Shown piece by piece: positions 33,764 to 45,434 of a stretch of DNA of 64,000 bases. The notes under the pieces are model-generated. The model saw only the letters and a list, made by a program, of their open reading frames with translations. It did no database searches and was not told where the DNA came from. The stretch comes from Cricetomys ansorgei (lineage: Eukaryota; Chordata; Mammalia; Rodentia; Nesomyidae): positions 2,350,501 through 2,414,500 of the forward strand of contig JAMJFZ010000597.1 of NCBI GenBank assembly GCA_026225945.1. The letters run 5' to 3'. Made by a program: the position numbers and the translations under genes. Every line of letters starts with the position of its first letter. The stretch's first letter is position 1.

Positions 33764-34708
33764 CTAAGAACATATTTTCCTACCAAGTTGTCTCCTCAGA
33801 GCACCCTTCATCTCATTATTCCTGAGGCTATAGATGAGGGGGTTCAACATGGGAATCACCACCATGTAGAAAACAGACATCACTTTGTTCTGGTCAGTGG
33901 AGTAGCTGGACTTGGGCATCACGTAAATGAATATGACAGTCCCATAGTAAAGAGTGACTGCAGTGAGGTGGGAGGTGCAGGTGGAGAAAGCCTTGTGGCG
34001 GCTCTCAGTGGAGCTCATCTTGAGGATGGTGATGAGGATGTAGAAGTAGGAGATGGCTATAACAAACAGTGTTGTCATAGTGACTGAGCCAGCAGAAAAT
34101 GAAATCACAACTACAGAGACACTGACATCAGAACAGGAGAGTTTCAGCAAAGGAGCAAAATCACAGAAAAAGTGATTGACTCTATCTGGTCCACAGAAAT
34201 CAAAAGAAAAGAAATAAACTGTGGCAAAAGAAGCATTAAGAAAACCCCCTATATAAGATCCTACCACCAACTGGACACAGACCTGTGAGGACATTTTGGT
34301 TGAATAAAGCAGTGGGTTGCAGATGGCCATGAAGCGATCATAAGCCATGGCAGCCAGAAGGAAGCATTCAACTGTCCCAAAGAAATCAGCTGAGCTGAAC
34401 TGGAAACCACATCCAAGGTAGGAAATGGTATTGTTCTCCACCAGGAAGTTGACAAGCATATTGGGCGTGACAGAAGAGGAGAAGCCTATGTCAACTGAAG
34501 CCAAGTGGCTGAGAAAAAAGTACATGGGGTGGTGGAGCTGGGAGGAGACTCTGATGAGAAGGATGGTGCTGAGGTTCCCAGACACGGTCACCAGGTAGAT
34601 GCACAGGATGATGGTGAAGAGGACGACTCTAAGGACTGGGTCATCTGTTAAGCCCAATAAAATGAACTCTGTCACTGCAGTGTGGTTCCCTTCCTCCAGG
34701 AGAGCCAT
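33764..34708 (-). CDS. Olfactory receptor OR-4, family 5 subfamily P-like, intact
   Basis: 314 aa. Residues: NHT 8-10, SGN 43-45 in TM1, [10 protein letters not shown] 61-70, Cys100 (expected disulfide partner in loop 2), [10 protein letters not shown] 121-130, [21 protein letters not shown] 172-192, [10 protein letters not shown] 239-248, [12 protein letters not shown] 286-297. Start at 34706-34708. The frame opens nine codons earlier, still inside the exon, at an ATG not shared by all copies (34733-34735), so the family start is preferred. Residue 6 is Glu where the others have Asp, and the GRHK before KAFST is SRHK. Predicted intron 34738-35437, the shortest of the set. Closest relative in the window is OR-7. 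Confidence 0.95.
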   Translation of the reverse strand: MALLEEGNHTAVTEFILLGLTDDPVLRVVLFTIILCIYLVTVSGNLSTILLIRVSSQLHHPMYFFLSHLASVDIGFSSSVTPNMLVNFLVENNTISYLGCGFQFSSADFFGTVECFLLAAMAYDRFMAICNPLLYSTKMSSQVCVQLVVGSYIGGFLNASFATVYFFSFDFCGPDRVNHFFCDFAPLLKLSCSDVSVSVVVISFSAGSVTMTTLFVIAISYFYILITILKMSSTESRHKAFSTCTSHLTAVTLYYGTVIFIYVMPKSSYSTDQNKVMSVFYMVVIPMLNPLIYSLRNNEMKGALRRQLGRKICS

Positions 34709-35087
34709 GGGACAGTGCAGCTGCTGCCAGATCAAGACTGTGATGGAGACATGACAGGAAGGGATTTATGGATAGGTCACCACATTTCAGTTAGTACACA
34801 CATGGAGAGCATGATGAGTTTCCCAAAATTGTACATTTTACTCAGAGATGTTGTACCCAGCATTTTCATTATTTTTTATATGTGTATACAATAAGTCCTT
34901 CAAAATTATATAAGTTGAAATGCTGGAAATGTGGTACAAATAATAAGTGGCTTTTGTCTACATTCATTTATAGGATAACATTCCCAGCTTAATTTAAGCA
35001 AAAGTTTTAAATTTTTAAAAAGTTTAATATTAAATTTTCAAAGTTAATTGAAAATTTAAAATTGAATTTAAATTTCTAGAATTATGA

Positions 35088-35285
35088 GACTTAGCCTGGT
35101 GAAATGGCTTGGCAAGGAAAAGTTATTGCCAACAAGATTAACACTTGAAGGCCTGAGTTTAATTTCTGGATCTCACATTGTGGGAAGAAAGAACCAAACC
35201 CTGGAGGTTGTCTTTTGGGATCCACGTGTAAGGTATGTCTTCTGCACCATTCTGTTCACGTGAATAAATACAAATAAATAAACAA
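35088..35285 (+). mobile_element. B2/B3-like SINE in the OR-4 intron
   Basis: 'gagacttagcctggtgaaatggcttggcaaggaaa', 'gcctgagtttaatttctggatctcacattgtgggaagaaagaacc', 'gaggttgtcttttgggatccacgtgtaag', A-rich tail with AAATAAA. Positional copy at 50725-50912. Confidence 0.8.
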
Positions 35286-35435
35286 TATAAGAATAAACAA
35301 TAAATAATAATAAGATGAGCTTTTCTGTTTTAGGATTTTATTTTATTATTTTTTATATATTTTCAAAGAAAAAAGAGTTCTCCAAAGGTAAAGGACAAAT
35401 CAGTAAACCAAATTTACCTACAAACCTTAGCACTT

Positions 35436-35620
35436 ACCTCTTCAAACAAGAACTCATTGTGATGTAAGAAGCTCATTGTTAATATAATTTTATAGGTGCC
35501 AAGCTGTCCCCACTGTCAGTGTTTGTCACTGGGATTATGTCCCTGCTGAGGCTCTGATTCCAGTGTGAGTTCAAGTCCTCAGGGATGATTACTTCATTCC
35601 CAGTGAGAGCTGAGCAGTGC
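35436..35620 (-). promoter_or_regulatory. Putative OR-4 promoter and non-coding exon 1 with splice donor
   Basis: Minus strand: EBF-like TCCCTGAGGA (35576-35585), TATAAAA (35488-35494), then GAAGAG|GTAAGT with donor GT at 35436-35437, 56 nt from the TATA box. The donor is a near-perfect consensus. Confidence 0.6.
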
Positions 35621-35699
35621 ACTTCACACAGACACAGGTAACTTTCATGGAGTCTGTCAGTCTCAAGTGGTCTCTTGTTTTCCTCTTTATGTGAGTGTT

Positions 35700-36530
35700 G
35701 GTGCGCTTTCACTTGGTAATTATGGAGGTATGTGATAACAAATTATCTTAGGTAAATGTTCTTTCAGGTTGATATTTGATTCAGGTTAGTTCAGGCTAGA
35801 AGATATTAAACAATTATAAAAATGACTATTTTTGTTTCTTTCATTCATGTGCACCAAATTTTCTTTTAGTATTTTAGTCATTTATGTAACATACCCTAGT
35901 AGGTGCTTTGATGAATATAGGGATGGATGAGATGCCAAGTTGAATAATTGTTTGAGGCACAGATGATTTTAATAGGTAGAAGTATATTATCGTATAAATA
36001 ATGTTTACCTAGAAAGTGAGTACAGATGATTTCCAGGTAAGAATTAACATTTAATAATTCATACCTCCAAGTGACATCTTGTCAGAACTTATGCATCATA
36101 ATGGAGGATATAAGGTACAGTGATCACCAAATTGAAGAGTCAGCTCAACTCTCATACAAATATTAATTTCACTAAATTCTACACTGTACCCTTGATATCA
36201 CATTGATAAAAGTGGTTGACCATTGAGCATTGGTCGATTTTAATTCAAAGTGTTTCCTGTCCTCGCTGGCAGAGTAGACGTAGAGACAGGATCAACACTG
36301 GAAGCTCCCATGTCCAGTAGACTGTAGTATAGAGTAGTGAATGACCAAAAGTTGCTGTATTAAGGAGGTTTGGAAACTCCGGATGAAGGGTGACATTGCC
36401 TGGTGAACTTTGTATGCATACTATGGCATGCAAAGACCTGGACTCATAGGAACATATATACTTATCATGCATACATACATCACACACATGATAGTCATAG
36501 ATGGCAGTCTAAGACTCCTTTGCCCTCCTG
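35700..36530. other. Non-coding flank shared with 52900-53730
   Basis: No gene. High similarity to the second copy throughout ('aacaaattatcttaggtaaatgtt', 'ctagtaggtgctttgatgaat', 'gcactgtacc...gatatcac', 'gtttcctgtcc..gctggcagag'). Confidence 0.7.
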
Positions 36531-36534
36531 AATA

Positions 36535-36795
36535 TTTAATACTCGATGTGAATTATCTCTTTCTTTTAAAGACAGTTTCATATAATACAACTTGACTTGG
36601 ATTTGATAGGCAGCTAATGAATTCGATAGGCAACTAATGAAGGCTTTGAACTTCTGATCCTCCCGTTTCCACCTCCCAAGTACATAATTTACAAGCATCC
36701 AACATTCAGTTTATGTGGTATTGGAGACCTAGCTCAGGGTCTATACATGCCAGGCAAGGATTCTACCAATTGGATTACATTCACAGACAATTAGT
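36535..36795 (-). mobile_element. B4-like SINE, antisense
   Basis: The plus strand has a B1-like part ('aagacagtttcatataatacaacttgacttgg', 'ggctttgaacttctgatcctcccgtttccacctccca') and a tRNA/ID-like end ('acctagctcagggtctatacatgccaggcaaggattctaccaatt'), the B1-plus-ID structure of B4. A short direct repeat of gataggca.ctaatga (36606 and 36627) is absent from the copy at 53735-53965. Confidence 0.65.
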
Positions 36796-37429
36796 TTAGC
36801 TTAGTTTAATGATTTGAACACGAGCAATCTTTTTTTTTTTTTAACAGATGTGAGTGAGAAGAGGTTGATTTTAAACTACTTTTCCAAATGCATCCATGGC
36901 TCAGGTTAGAATTAGTTTAGGTTAATAATTCAGGTCAGTTTGGATGCTAGAATGTATAGTTTGGATGACTGTCATACATGAGGCTTCTCAAGCAGATATT
37001 GGAATATCATTCATTCCTTTCAAAAATATGTGTTAAATATTTGTTCTTTTCTAGAAACTGGGTGAACACTGAAGATAGGTTAACTAAAAATTGACCTCTT
37101 AGAAAAATCAGACACCAGTTGAGAAGCCACTAGAGATTAAATGGACATACTGAATACAGAATATGGCAAGAAGTACAGAAGAAACATGCCCACAGAATTC
37201 ATGGACATCTTGCTCAGGTACCATTCCATCCCAGCACCGAGACTGACTGCACCATTATGCTACTGAAACCAGGCTCACACATGTTGATCCTCACTAAACA
37301 CAGTCCCTTTTGATTTGAGGCCATGTGAACTAAAGAAGCAAGTCTTCTGCACCATATGCTCCGAGTGTTGCTATTGAGATGGGTGTGGATAGTGCACTCA
37401 CGGCTCTCACTTATTATTACTTTTGATTG

Positions 37430-37770
37430 TATATGTCACATTTGCCAGTACATTTTAATTTAGTTGTAATACAATTACAGCCACTCCTAACTTCTCTTTT
37501 CACCCTCTGACCCCTTACTTGCCCTTCTACTCCCTCTCTACCTGATGGTCTGTTTCTCTCTGATTTTTGTTGTTAGGTAGTTGAAGTGCATGAATATGTA
37601 AATATAACCTGTTGAGTTAACTTAATATTGCTTGTGTGTATCTGATTTCAGTGCTGACCACTTTGTATTGTGTAACGAATTACAGAGCTCATTCTTGGGC
37701 GTGATTATTCTCCTTTGACCAGCTGCTTGCTCAGCAGGAGGGAGATAATGTCTGATATTAAAACCTGATC
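37430..37770 (-). mobile_element. Probable LINE-1 3' region, antisense
   Basis: 'atatgtcacatttgccagtacatttta', 'ctctgaccccttacttgcccttctactccctctctacctgatggtctgtttctc', 'cctgttgagttaacttaatattgcttgtgtgtatctgatttcagtgctgacc' and 'aggagggagataatg' look like the reverse complement of a rodent L1 3' part. Copy at 54655-55005. Confidence 0.5.
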
Positions 37771-38439
37771 AGTGCCTTGGGCTGGTGAGGGTACATATGT
37801 TAGAGGAGAACCTACAACTGTCCCTTATCTAAATCAGCACAATTCCTAACAGCATTCTAAAGCTTATTCTCATATCCACAGGTAAGTGAAGCTCTCACTC
37901 CACATTGAAGAAGCTTCTCTTTGCAGTAGTTGGAGACTATTACAGAAAACCGGAAATGGTTATAATATAGAAATTAAATGAGCATTGTGGGTCCAGCCAG
38001 TGAATGAATCTATAGCACAAGTTCTCCACCAAAGGCTCATTGAACATCTTGGAATCAGAGTCAGGAATATTGGAAGAGTCAGAGGATTAAGAATTCAACT
38101 GTGAGTCTCTGTTTTCCAGTTGAATACTCACCGTCAGTGTCAATGGAGAGAAGTGGTAGACTCATGACTACTATAACATAAAAAGGTCTTGTTCTACTGT
38201 AGGAACACAGACAGAGGAGAGATACATTCCCTGTAGGATGCTGAATCAGTACAGTGGTTGATGATGTGCTTTATTACTGGAAGGGAATAAGCTGTGAGTG
38301 AAAGAACTGAGAAACATAAATAAAAGTGTTAATTATTATTATGTAGAAGTAAATTAACATTTGTGATAAAGTATAGAACACTTGTATTCTACAAGTCCTC
38401 TGTACCTTTTAAAATAAATATGTCTCTAGACAAAACAGT

Positions 38440-39065
38440 CATGAAGGGAATGAATCTCAATGTGAACATTCCCAAAACAAGTAGCTAATATTCAAGTCAT
38501 AGGACTCCCAAATTTCATGTGACCATGTATTAAGAAAAAATCATGAGAGATGAGAAGCAAGCTTTTGGGCATAATAATAAGTGCTGATCTTTGACAAAGG
38601 TGCCAAAACACACGCTGGAGCAACGACAGCATCTTCAACAAATGATGCTGGGAAACTGGGTGTCCACATGCAGAAGACTGAAATTAGATACACATCTATT
38701 CCACTGTACAAACATTAATTTGAGATATACCAAAATCTTTAATGTGAAAACTGAAACTCTAAAACGATAGAAAAAATACATGGACAGCCCTCTGCAAAAT
38801 ATAAGAACAGGAAAAGAATTTCCAGATAGGACTCCATTTGCCCACAATTAATGTCAACAATTGACAATGGGAACTTGTAATCCTGAGAAGTTTTACACAG
38901 CAAAGGTGCACAGGAAGCCCAGAAAGTAGAAGAAAATCTTTGTCAACTCTACATGTGATAGAAGACTAATAACCATTGTATACAAAGAAATTTTTGAAAA
39001 TCAAGCAAAGAAATTGTCCAATCCAAAAACTTGGAAGCATAGAAAATAAGATAATTTACACTGAC
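38440..39065 (+). mobile_element. LINE-1 ORF2 C-terminal fragment, sense
   Basis: 'gatctttgacaaaggtgcc', 'tcaacaaatgatgctgggaaactgggtgtccacatgcagaagactgaaattagatacac', 'atgtgaaaactgaaactctaaaac', 'tgtcaacaattgacaatgggaacttg' correspond to the L1 ORF2 part near the C-terminus. The frame is broken. Copy at 55010-55535. Confidence 0.8.
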
Positions 39066-39124
39066 GGCTGTGAATGACACACAGAGACTGAATTAGAGTT
39101 TGAGGCACAGCAATAGAAGCTTAA

Positions 39125-39670
39125 GAACTGTAGTACTAATCAGGGTTCTCTCAAGTAACAGAACTATAGAATGAATCTCTCTCTAGATATAGAAAGGAGA
39201 TTTATTAGTATGACTCACAGGATGTCAAGCTATTCCAGCAATGGATGGCCGCGAACACAAAGTCCAGGAGTTTCTCAGTCTACATGGCTCCATGTCCTAG
39301 CTGGTCTTCAAGAAATGCTGAAATATCCAAGTAGGTTCTAATGCCAGTGAAGGAACTGACTTGCTAGCAAAGCAAGAGGGAGCAGGCAGAAAGCATAAGC
39401 TTCCTTCTTCCGTGTCTTTATACAGGCACCCAGCAGAAAGTGTGGCTCAGATTTGATGTGGGTTTCCCAAGTTCAAATGATATGGACTAAATTTGTGTAT
39501 TTTCTCAACTCTAAAATTGTGGATTAAAGGCGTGTCTTCCGACTTCAAAGATCTGGATTAGAAGTAAATCTCATGCAAAATTCTCTCATAGGCGAGCCCT
39601 CCATTTTGCAGTTTTAATTTCAGATGTATTTAAGTTGACAACCAAGGATAGCTAGCAATTTTCACTAGAG
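39125..39670 (-). mobile_element. ERVL-type (MT2-like) LTR, antisense
   Basis: On the minus strand it starts near 'tgtcaacttaaatacatctgaaatt', has 'tataaagacac' (TATA), 'cttccttcttccgtg' reversed as 'ggaagaaggaagc', 'gcattagaacctact', 'gaagaccagctagg', AATAAA near 39200, and ends 'ttctgttacttgagagaaccctgat'. This is the order of a rodent ERVL LTR. No viral genes are attached. Confidence 0.6.
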
Positions 39671-39693
39671 ACTCAAGTTTACACACACATATG

Positions 39694-39695
<2 letters not shown>

Positions 39696-39724
<29 letters not shown>
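39696..39724. repeat. (CA)n microsatellite
   Basis: About 14 CA units. Confidence 0.96.
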
Positions 39725-39728
<4 letters not shown>

Positions 39729-40370
39729 TATGGAACTGCCTCATCAATTCATATACACAAGGAGAAACAGAGAGATGGAAAGGTATGATGGCAAGAAAGG
39801 AGTTTTCTCATGAAATTGCCTGATTGGCCAGTTTTAAATCCACAAAGGAGGGAACAACTTAACTATGCTGGCAGGAGTTCATGCTACAGCTTGGAGTCCA
39901 AAGCCGTGAAGGAGGCAGCAGGTCTTCCTTTCAGTGGCCCCAACATTTAAAGCCTTTAGCCTATCAGCAGAAGTCTGTTCATACTGAGAGATAATCTGCT
40001 TTATTCAATGAGTGGCACATGCTAATTACCTCTCCACACCATTCAAGGCTAACTTGCACTGGTATTGGAACAAACATATGAACACCACACTGTAGATAAG
40101 TTGAAACATTAAATTAACCATCATATTGGCACCATTCATTGCAAAAGATGTCAGCATGAAATAGAGACACTAGCAATGAGCAGTAGTAGATCAATGCTCG
40201 TTTCAATCTAAAAGCTTTCTGACAAAATAGAACCTCAATAAGGGGAGAGAGTATATACCTTTAAGCTTCTAAATCAGTTAATTCATGTAAATATGGGGTC
40301 CCTAGTTGTAAGGAAGTAAGTTGGGGAGAAATATAAATAAGTATGATAGTCAGCAGCATAAAGAGATTAA
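39725..40370. other. Unidentified, LTR-like spacer between the two duplication copies
   Basis: Phrases such as 'gctacagcttggagtccaaagccgtgaaggaggcagcaggtcttcc' suggest an old antisense MaLR-type LTR, but I cannot place it. No gene. Confidence 0.35.
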
Positions 40371-40473
40371 TAATTTTTTTTGGGAAAGCCAGGGCTATGA
40401 TTTACAGGCAGAGTACATTGACTCCACCATGTACTGGATTCCACTCTCATAATTAAAAACAAAAGATGTCCTA

Positions 40474-41019
40474 GGGCTGTAAGGGCAAAGGCTAAAACTT
40501 GACCAAACTTTAGCCAGGATTGGAAATGTACAAGTAGGCCTGAACTTTGCCTGAACTTTCCTGGAAACCTTGACACCCAGATAAGGAAAAGTTCCAGTTA
40601 TATTCACATATGAATAAGTTTCAGCTCAGCACTCCCTAGCTACCAAACAATGCACATGGACTATACCAATCTATGTCATAGCTGTAGACCAATCAGCTTA
40701 AAGGTTTTGCTGTTACAATAGCTATAGGCCAATCAGCTTAAAGGTTATGCTGTTACAATAGCTATAGGCCAATCAGCTTAAAGGTTATGCTGTTACAATA
40801 GCTGTAGACCAATTAAAGAGTATAAAAAGAGACTTGTGAGTCCCATTGGGGTGTGCCTCCTCTCCTAGGGTGGAGACTTTATGGAGGACACTCCGATGCG
40901 TCGGATCAATAAACCTCATGTCTTTGCATCGATTCGTGCCTCAGTGTCTTTCTCGGGGTCTCTCTGGACAAGAAGACCCAGAGTGGGGTCCTCGTAGTCT
41001 CTCTGTGGTTTCCCAGGGC
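40474..41019 (+). mobile_element. Solo LTR of a gammaretrovirus-like (ERV1) element with 4-bp target duplication
   Basis: The LTR is 40478-41015, TGTAAGG...TTTCCCA (TG...CA), flanked by GGGC at 40474-40477 and 41016-41019. The 4-base duplication is typical of gammaretroviral integration. U3 holds a 40-bp repeat in three copies with CCAAT motifs. TATAAAAA is at 40821 and AATAAA at 40908-40913, followed by a T/C/G-rich U5. The paralogous locus at 6011-6025 reads 'cctagggtagcat', an empty site. No gag, pol or env sequence is present, so it arose by LTR-LTR recombination. Confidence 0.85.
40681..40813 (+). repeat. Triplicated 40-bp U3 repeat with CCAAT boxes
   Basis: Units 40681-40720, 40721-40760 and 40761-40800, then a partial fourth (40801-40813). 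Units 2 and 3 are identical. Unit 1 differs by three bases. Each carries 'ccaatcag', a CCAAT-type element, upstream of the TATA box. Confidence 0.95.
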
Positions 41020-41590
41020 AGCATACTATCCAAAAGTATCTCATTCCCGCCCCCTCATTGGACACCCTTCTTACAAACAGCCAATGTAGGCATCACAGAA
41101 TTGGAACACAAATCTAATGCCTCTGAGTATGATGTCCCATCCAAATAGACAATGCTACCACAGTAAAAGCATCTCCAATTTTATTGTCTGCTCCACCTTG
41201 TCATTTCTCTCTAAATATGTTTGATTAAATTATAATTATTGTACGGACAAAAGGGTATGGCTATTAAAATGGAAATAGACTTAAAATTACACAGTAAATA
41301 GTTCTACATAGCAGGAAATTACTTAAAATATGAATACGACTGAAAATTTTCCATCATAGGATTTTCTGTGGAAACATTTTTAGTTATATATAAAAGTCAT
41401 TAAGTATAACTTACTATGAATATACGTTTTATTTTATGATACATGAATAATCACAATGTACATTTACTACCAGACATCAAGTCTGTCTAAATATACATCA
41501 TAACATGAATTCCAACCATCAATATGTTTTCCATTTAATGCTGCATCTTCAATGTATCATTACTATATAATGTGATAAAATAAATGATTG

Positions 41591-42544
41591 TTAAACATCT
41601 CTAAGAAAATTTTTTTTACCAAGCTGTCTCTTCAGAGCACCCTTAATCTCACTATTTCTAAGACTGTAGATGATGGGGTTCAACATTGGGTCTACACCAT
41701 GTAAAACACAGACATCGCCTTGTTCTGGTCAGTGGAGTAGCTGGACTTGGGCATCACATAAGTGAAAGTGACGGTCCCGTAGAGCAGAGTGACTGCAGTG
41801 AGGTGGGAGGTGCAGGTGGAGAAGGCTTTTGAGCGGCCCTCAGTGGAGCTCATTTTGAGGACAGTGATGAGGATGTAGGCATAGGAGACGGCTATGACAA
41901 ACACTGTGAACATAGTAACTGAGCCAGCAGACAATGAGATCACAACTGATAGGACACTGACATCAGAACAGGAGAGTTTCAGCAAAGGAGCAAAATCACA
42001 GAAAAAGTGATTGACTCTCTTTGGCCCACAGAAGAGAAGAGAAAAAAAGGAAAGGGTGAAGGAAGAGGCATTAAGAAACTCACTGAGATTGGATCCTGCA
42101 AAACAACTGGACACAGACTTGTGTGGACATTTTGGTGGAATAAAGCAGTGGGTTGCAGATTGCTACAAAGCGATCTTAAGCCATGGCAGCCAGAAAGAAG
42201 CACTCAGCTGTCCCAAAGAAAGCAGCTGAGCCAAACTGGATGCCACATCCAAGGTAGGAGACTGTATTTGAATCCATCAGGAAGTTGACAAGCATATTGG
42301 GTGTGACAGAAGATGAGATGCCCATGTCAACAAAAGCTAAGTGGCTGAGGGAAAAGTACATGGGGTGGTGGAGCTGGGAGGAGACTCTGATGAGAAGGAT
42401 GGTGCTGAGGTTCCCAGACACGGTCACCAGGTAGATGCACAGGATGATGGTGAAGAGGACGACTCTAAGGACTGGGTCATCTGTTAAGCCCAATAAAATG
42501 AACTCTGTCACTGCAGTGTGGTTCCCATCCTCCAGGAGAGCCAT
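41591..42544 (-). pseudogene. Olfactory receptor pseudogene (positional copy of OR-1)
   Basis: The family ATG (42542-42544) and the acceptor 29 nt before it are intact, and residues 1-122 read normally ([20 protein letters not shown]). Codon 123, the Tyr of MAYDRF, is TAA (complement 42176-42178). A one-base insertion in the 'gttttg' run near 42103-42107 shifts the frame before TM4. Reading resumes in another frame through [28 protein letters not shown] and [11 protein letters not shown] one-base deletion near 41690 breaks it again at 'FYMV', before PMLNP. Later tail codons are recognisable to a stop at 41591-41593. It cannot make a receptor beyond TM3. Confidence 0.93.
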
Positions 42545-43964
42545 GGGACAGTGCAGCTGCTGCCAGGTCAAGGCTGTGATGGAGACACTACAGGAACGTG
42601 TTTACAAATATGTGGTTTCACTTTCATTAACACATAGACAGAAGATGTTAAAAACAAATATATAATTCAAAACATATAATTGAGGTATTAGGTTAGATTC
42701 CCAGTGTTTGTATATTCATGTGAATTGATTTTTTTAAATAAATTTCAACATGAAGTGCTAGAAATTTCCTTCAAATAATGTGTTTTTAATTAAAATTTAT
42801 GTATGTAATAAAGTGTATTTAAATGTAAGTTTGTTAAGTGGGAGACTTGCTAAAATAACAAAACAGTTATCATATTTACAAGAAAGAACTAAACTTACGA
42901 AATGTAAAATCATGTGATGAAGTCTTAGAAATTGCTGAGTTTTACTGAATTCTTTCCAAATTACCTGTTCAGTTTTAAAATATGATGTGGTGCTCTACTG
43001 CCATTTCCATGGGATAATATTAGGACTCTGTTGATTCAATTCTATAGTTGATAAAATGAGGGATTTGACAATGCTAAGTGACTTTGCTTTACATAAGAAG
43101 CACTGGAATCAAGTTCGAACCCCAGGCAGATTGAATTCAGTCTACTCTTAGAATTCTGTGTATAAAGAGTGGAAAAGAAATTAAGAGTGCATGTCAGTTT
43201 GGACAAGACGAACCCTGGTTAGTGACATGTGTCATAATGTCTATCAACTGCCTGATTGCAAACAGGGCAATTTTGATAGCAAGAAATAAGATTTCTTGCC
43301 AGAATTGAGAAATAATTTAAAAAATAACATATTCTAATATTATAAGTAAAGGTTTGCTATAAATTGATCAAACTCTTACTAATTGGTTTTTCAAGTAGTT
43401 TTCATTATCAATCTAATTACTTGCAAATATATGAATACTATGTTAAGTGATATTATATGTGCTTATTCACACACTCATCCAATCTTTTCCCACATAATGA
43501 TGTTTTCTCTCTGGTGTACAGTGGAATGAAATAATGTGATTATGGACACACTACACAGGTAAAGATTCTACCTGAAATATTGTTCACCCATGTTCACCAA
43601 GCACAGAGCAGTATCTCTCTCACATCCTGAGATTTTCCAGCCCTATAGTCTTGTGCTTGCCTGTGGTGCCTGGAGCCTGTGATGCATGAGCTTTCATCAG
43701 CACACAAAGAATGTCTTTCCAAGAGAGATTTGTCAGGAAATCGTTAAAGAATGTCAAAGTGAATTTGTTAGCAATTTTCTTTCTTGATCACTAAGCTTCT
43801 ATACCATTAGAGAATTTTTGATTGCCAGTCTTCTGTTTGAATAAATATGAAAGCTGTGCAAGCTAAGATGCATGTGTAATCATTCACAGGAATTTGACTA
43901 TGATGATATGCTATTTCAGTTACACTTTTTTCATTATTACACTTAACTTGTATTTAAACTACAG

Positions 43965-44330
43965 CCAATATAATATAATATAATGTAATATAATATAATA
44001 TAGTATATTATTATATATTATAATATAATGTATGATATTATTCTATATTATATGTATATAATTATATATATAACTATATATAATATGTATATTATCATAT
44101 AATCATATGTAATTATAGTATGATATTATATTAATATATGTACATTACATATATTATATAACTATATAATACATATGTCCACATTTTTTCAAATATTTCA
44201 TTGTTAACTCTGTAAGAGATTGCATCTTATCTCTGAAAATAAATATATATAAATTATATACATTAGATAATATATAATATATGTTCATATTACTTATTTC
44301 ATATATATGTCTCAAAGAACAAAGTACTCT
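43965..44330. repeat. AT-rich expansion
   Basis: 'taatataatataatataatg...' grading into irregular TA-rich sequence. The paralogous place near 9085-9100 has only a short 'cttataaacatatc', so the tract grew or was inserted in copy B only. Confidence 0.9.
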
Positions 44331-44358
44331 TCAGTGGCAGAAGGAAGTCAATAAACTT

Positions 44359-44520
44359 GCCTTTGAATAAGTATTAATTTTAAAGTAAGAAAAATAGGTA
44401 ATTATAACACAATTTTTAAACCTCCTAGCTGTCTCTCACTGTTGTTGTTTACCACTGAGAATGTCTTTCAAGAGTGTCTGGATTCAAATGTGAATTCTAA
44501 TTCCCAGGTAACTTTTTCTC
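44359..44520 (-). promoter_or_regulatory. Degenerate promoter/exon 1 block of the OR pseudogene
   Basis: Aligned with 9151-9310, but the donor is AAAG|GCAAGT (GC complement at 44359-44360) and the TATA position reads TTTAAAA. Both differ from the intact genes, in keeping with a dead locus, although GC donors can work. Confidence 0.4.
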
Positions 44521-45434
44521 AGGTGAAAATGAATGCTTATTTCACAGGAGCACAAGTTTGAATTAATCAATCTGATTTTTTTTTCTTTTTATGTGAGAAT
44601 TGGTGCACATCAACCTCACACACATGACCCTGGCTTCTGTTGTTGATTTTTGTTTTATCAACAGTATTGAATCCCTTTTGATAGTGTTAATCACTATTAG
44701 CTGTTTAAACCTTTTAGCTTCATTGTTAAGATCCTGTAGTGGAGGATAAATTCTTCCCTTGCCAGTTTTCATTGATAACCCAAACTACTGGGCTACACTA
44801 ACATCTGAAATATGAGAATCACTGGACACAATTCTGGAATGTATGAAAATGTAAGGGAACGAATAAAAATATCAACACCTTTGGTTCTGTCAGCAAGAAG
44901 ATGGAATTTGTTCTGAAACAGTAACGTGGGGAGGAAAAGGTAGCAAACATGATCATCATCCACATATGAAGGTTGATTGCATCTCTCTTAGAGGTAGTCA
45001 GAGCTTCACTGGAGATGTAGCCAGGTCTGCTCCCATGAATGAAAGTCTCACCCACCAGGTCTTTCTAAAAATTTCCTCTTTCCATCCGCAATTTTGAAAT
45101 TATGAAGTTGATTCTCTTCCAGGAAACCATGACCACTGATATTGTTTGTTTGTTTGCTTTCTTTGGTCCTTGCAAGCTCAAGAATATGACTCAATCTAAG
45201 GCAAGAATTCAACTTTTGGACCTGACTATGGACCTCACAATTAAGCCAGTACCACAGGCTTGCACCACACACAAGATATTTTTGTGGAACATAAAACCCA
45301 CATGATCCTATAAAATGATCATCTACCAATATTACTCTCTAGTTGTTCTCTATAGTTTCTCTTACAATGTTAAAAGATAAGTATCAGGTTGTCTCAATAT
45401 AATAGGGTCTTGAACCAGATACACCTGCAGGATG

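Larger units (their letters stand above)
30838..38965. repeat. Segmental duplication, copy A of the OR-4 neighbourhood
   Basis: Collinear with 46309-55535: antisense SINE, L1 3' UTR, an OR gene (OR-4 / OR-7), its promoter block, a B4-like SINE, an L1 3' piece and an L1 ORF2 piece in the same order. Main differences: copy A holds 37775-38425, which copy B lacks. Copy B has extra intron sequence (50940-52500) and an internal repeat at 46910-48570. Confidence 0.85.

Noticed and set aside
40681..40800. Regular 40-bp repeats as a CRISPR-like array
   Set aside because: The units are contiguous without spacers and lie in the U3 of a solo LTR upstream of its TATA box.
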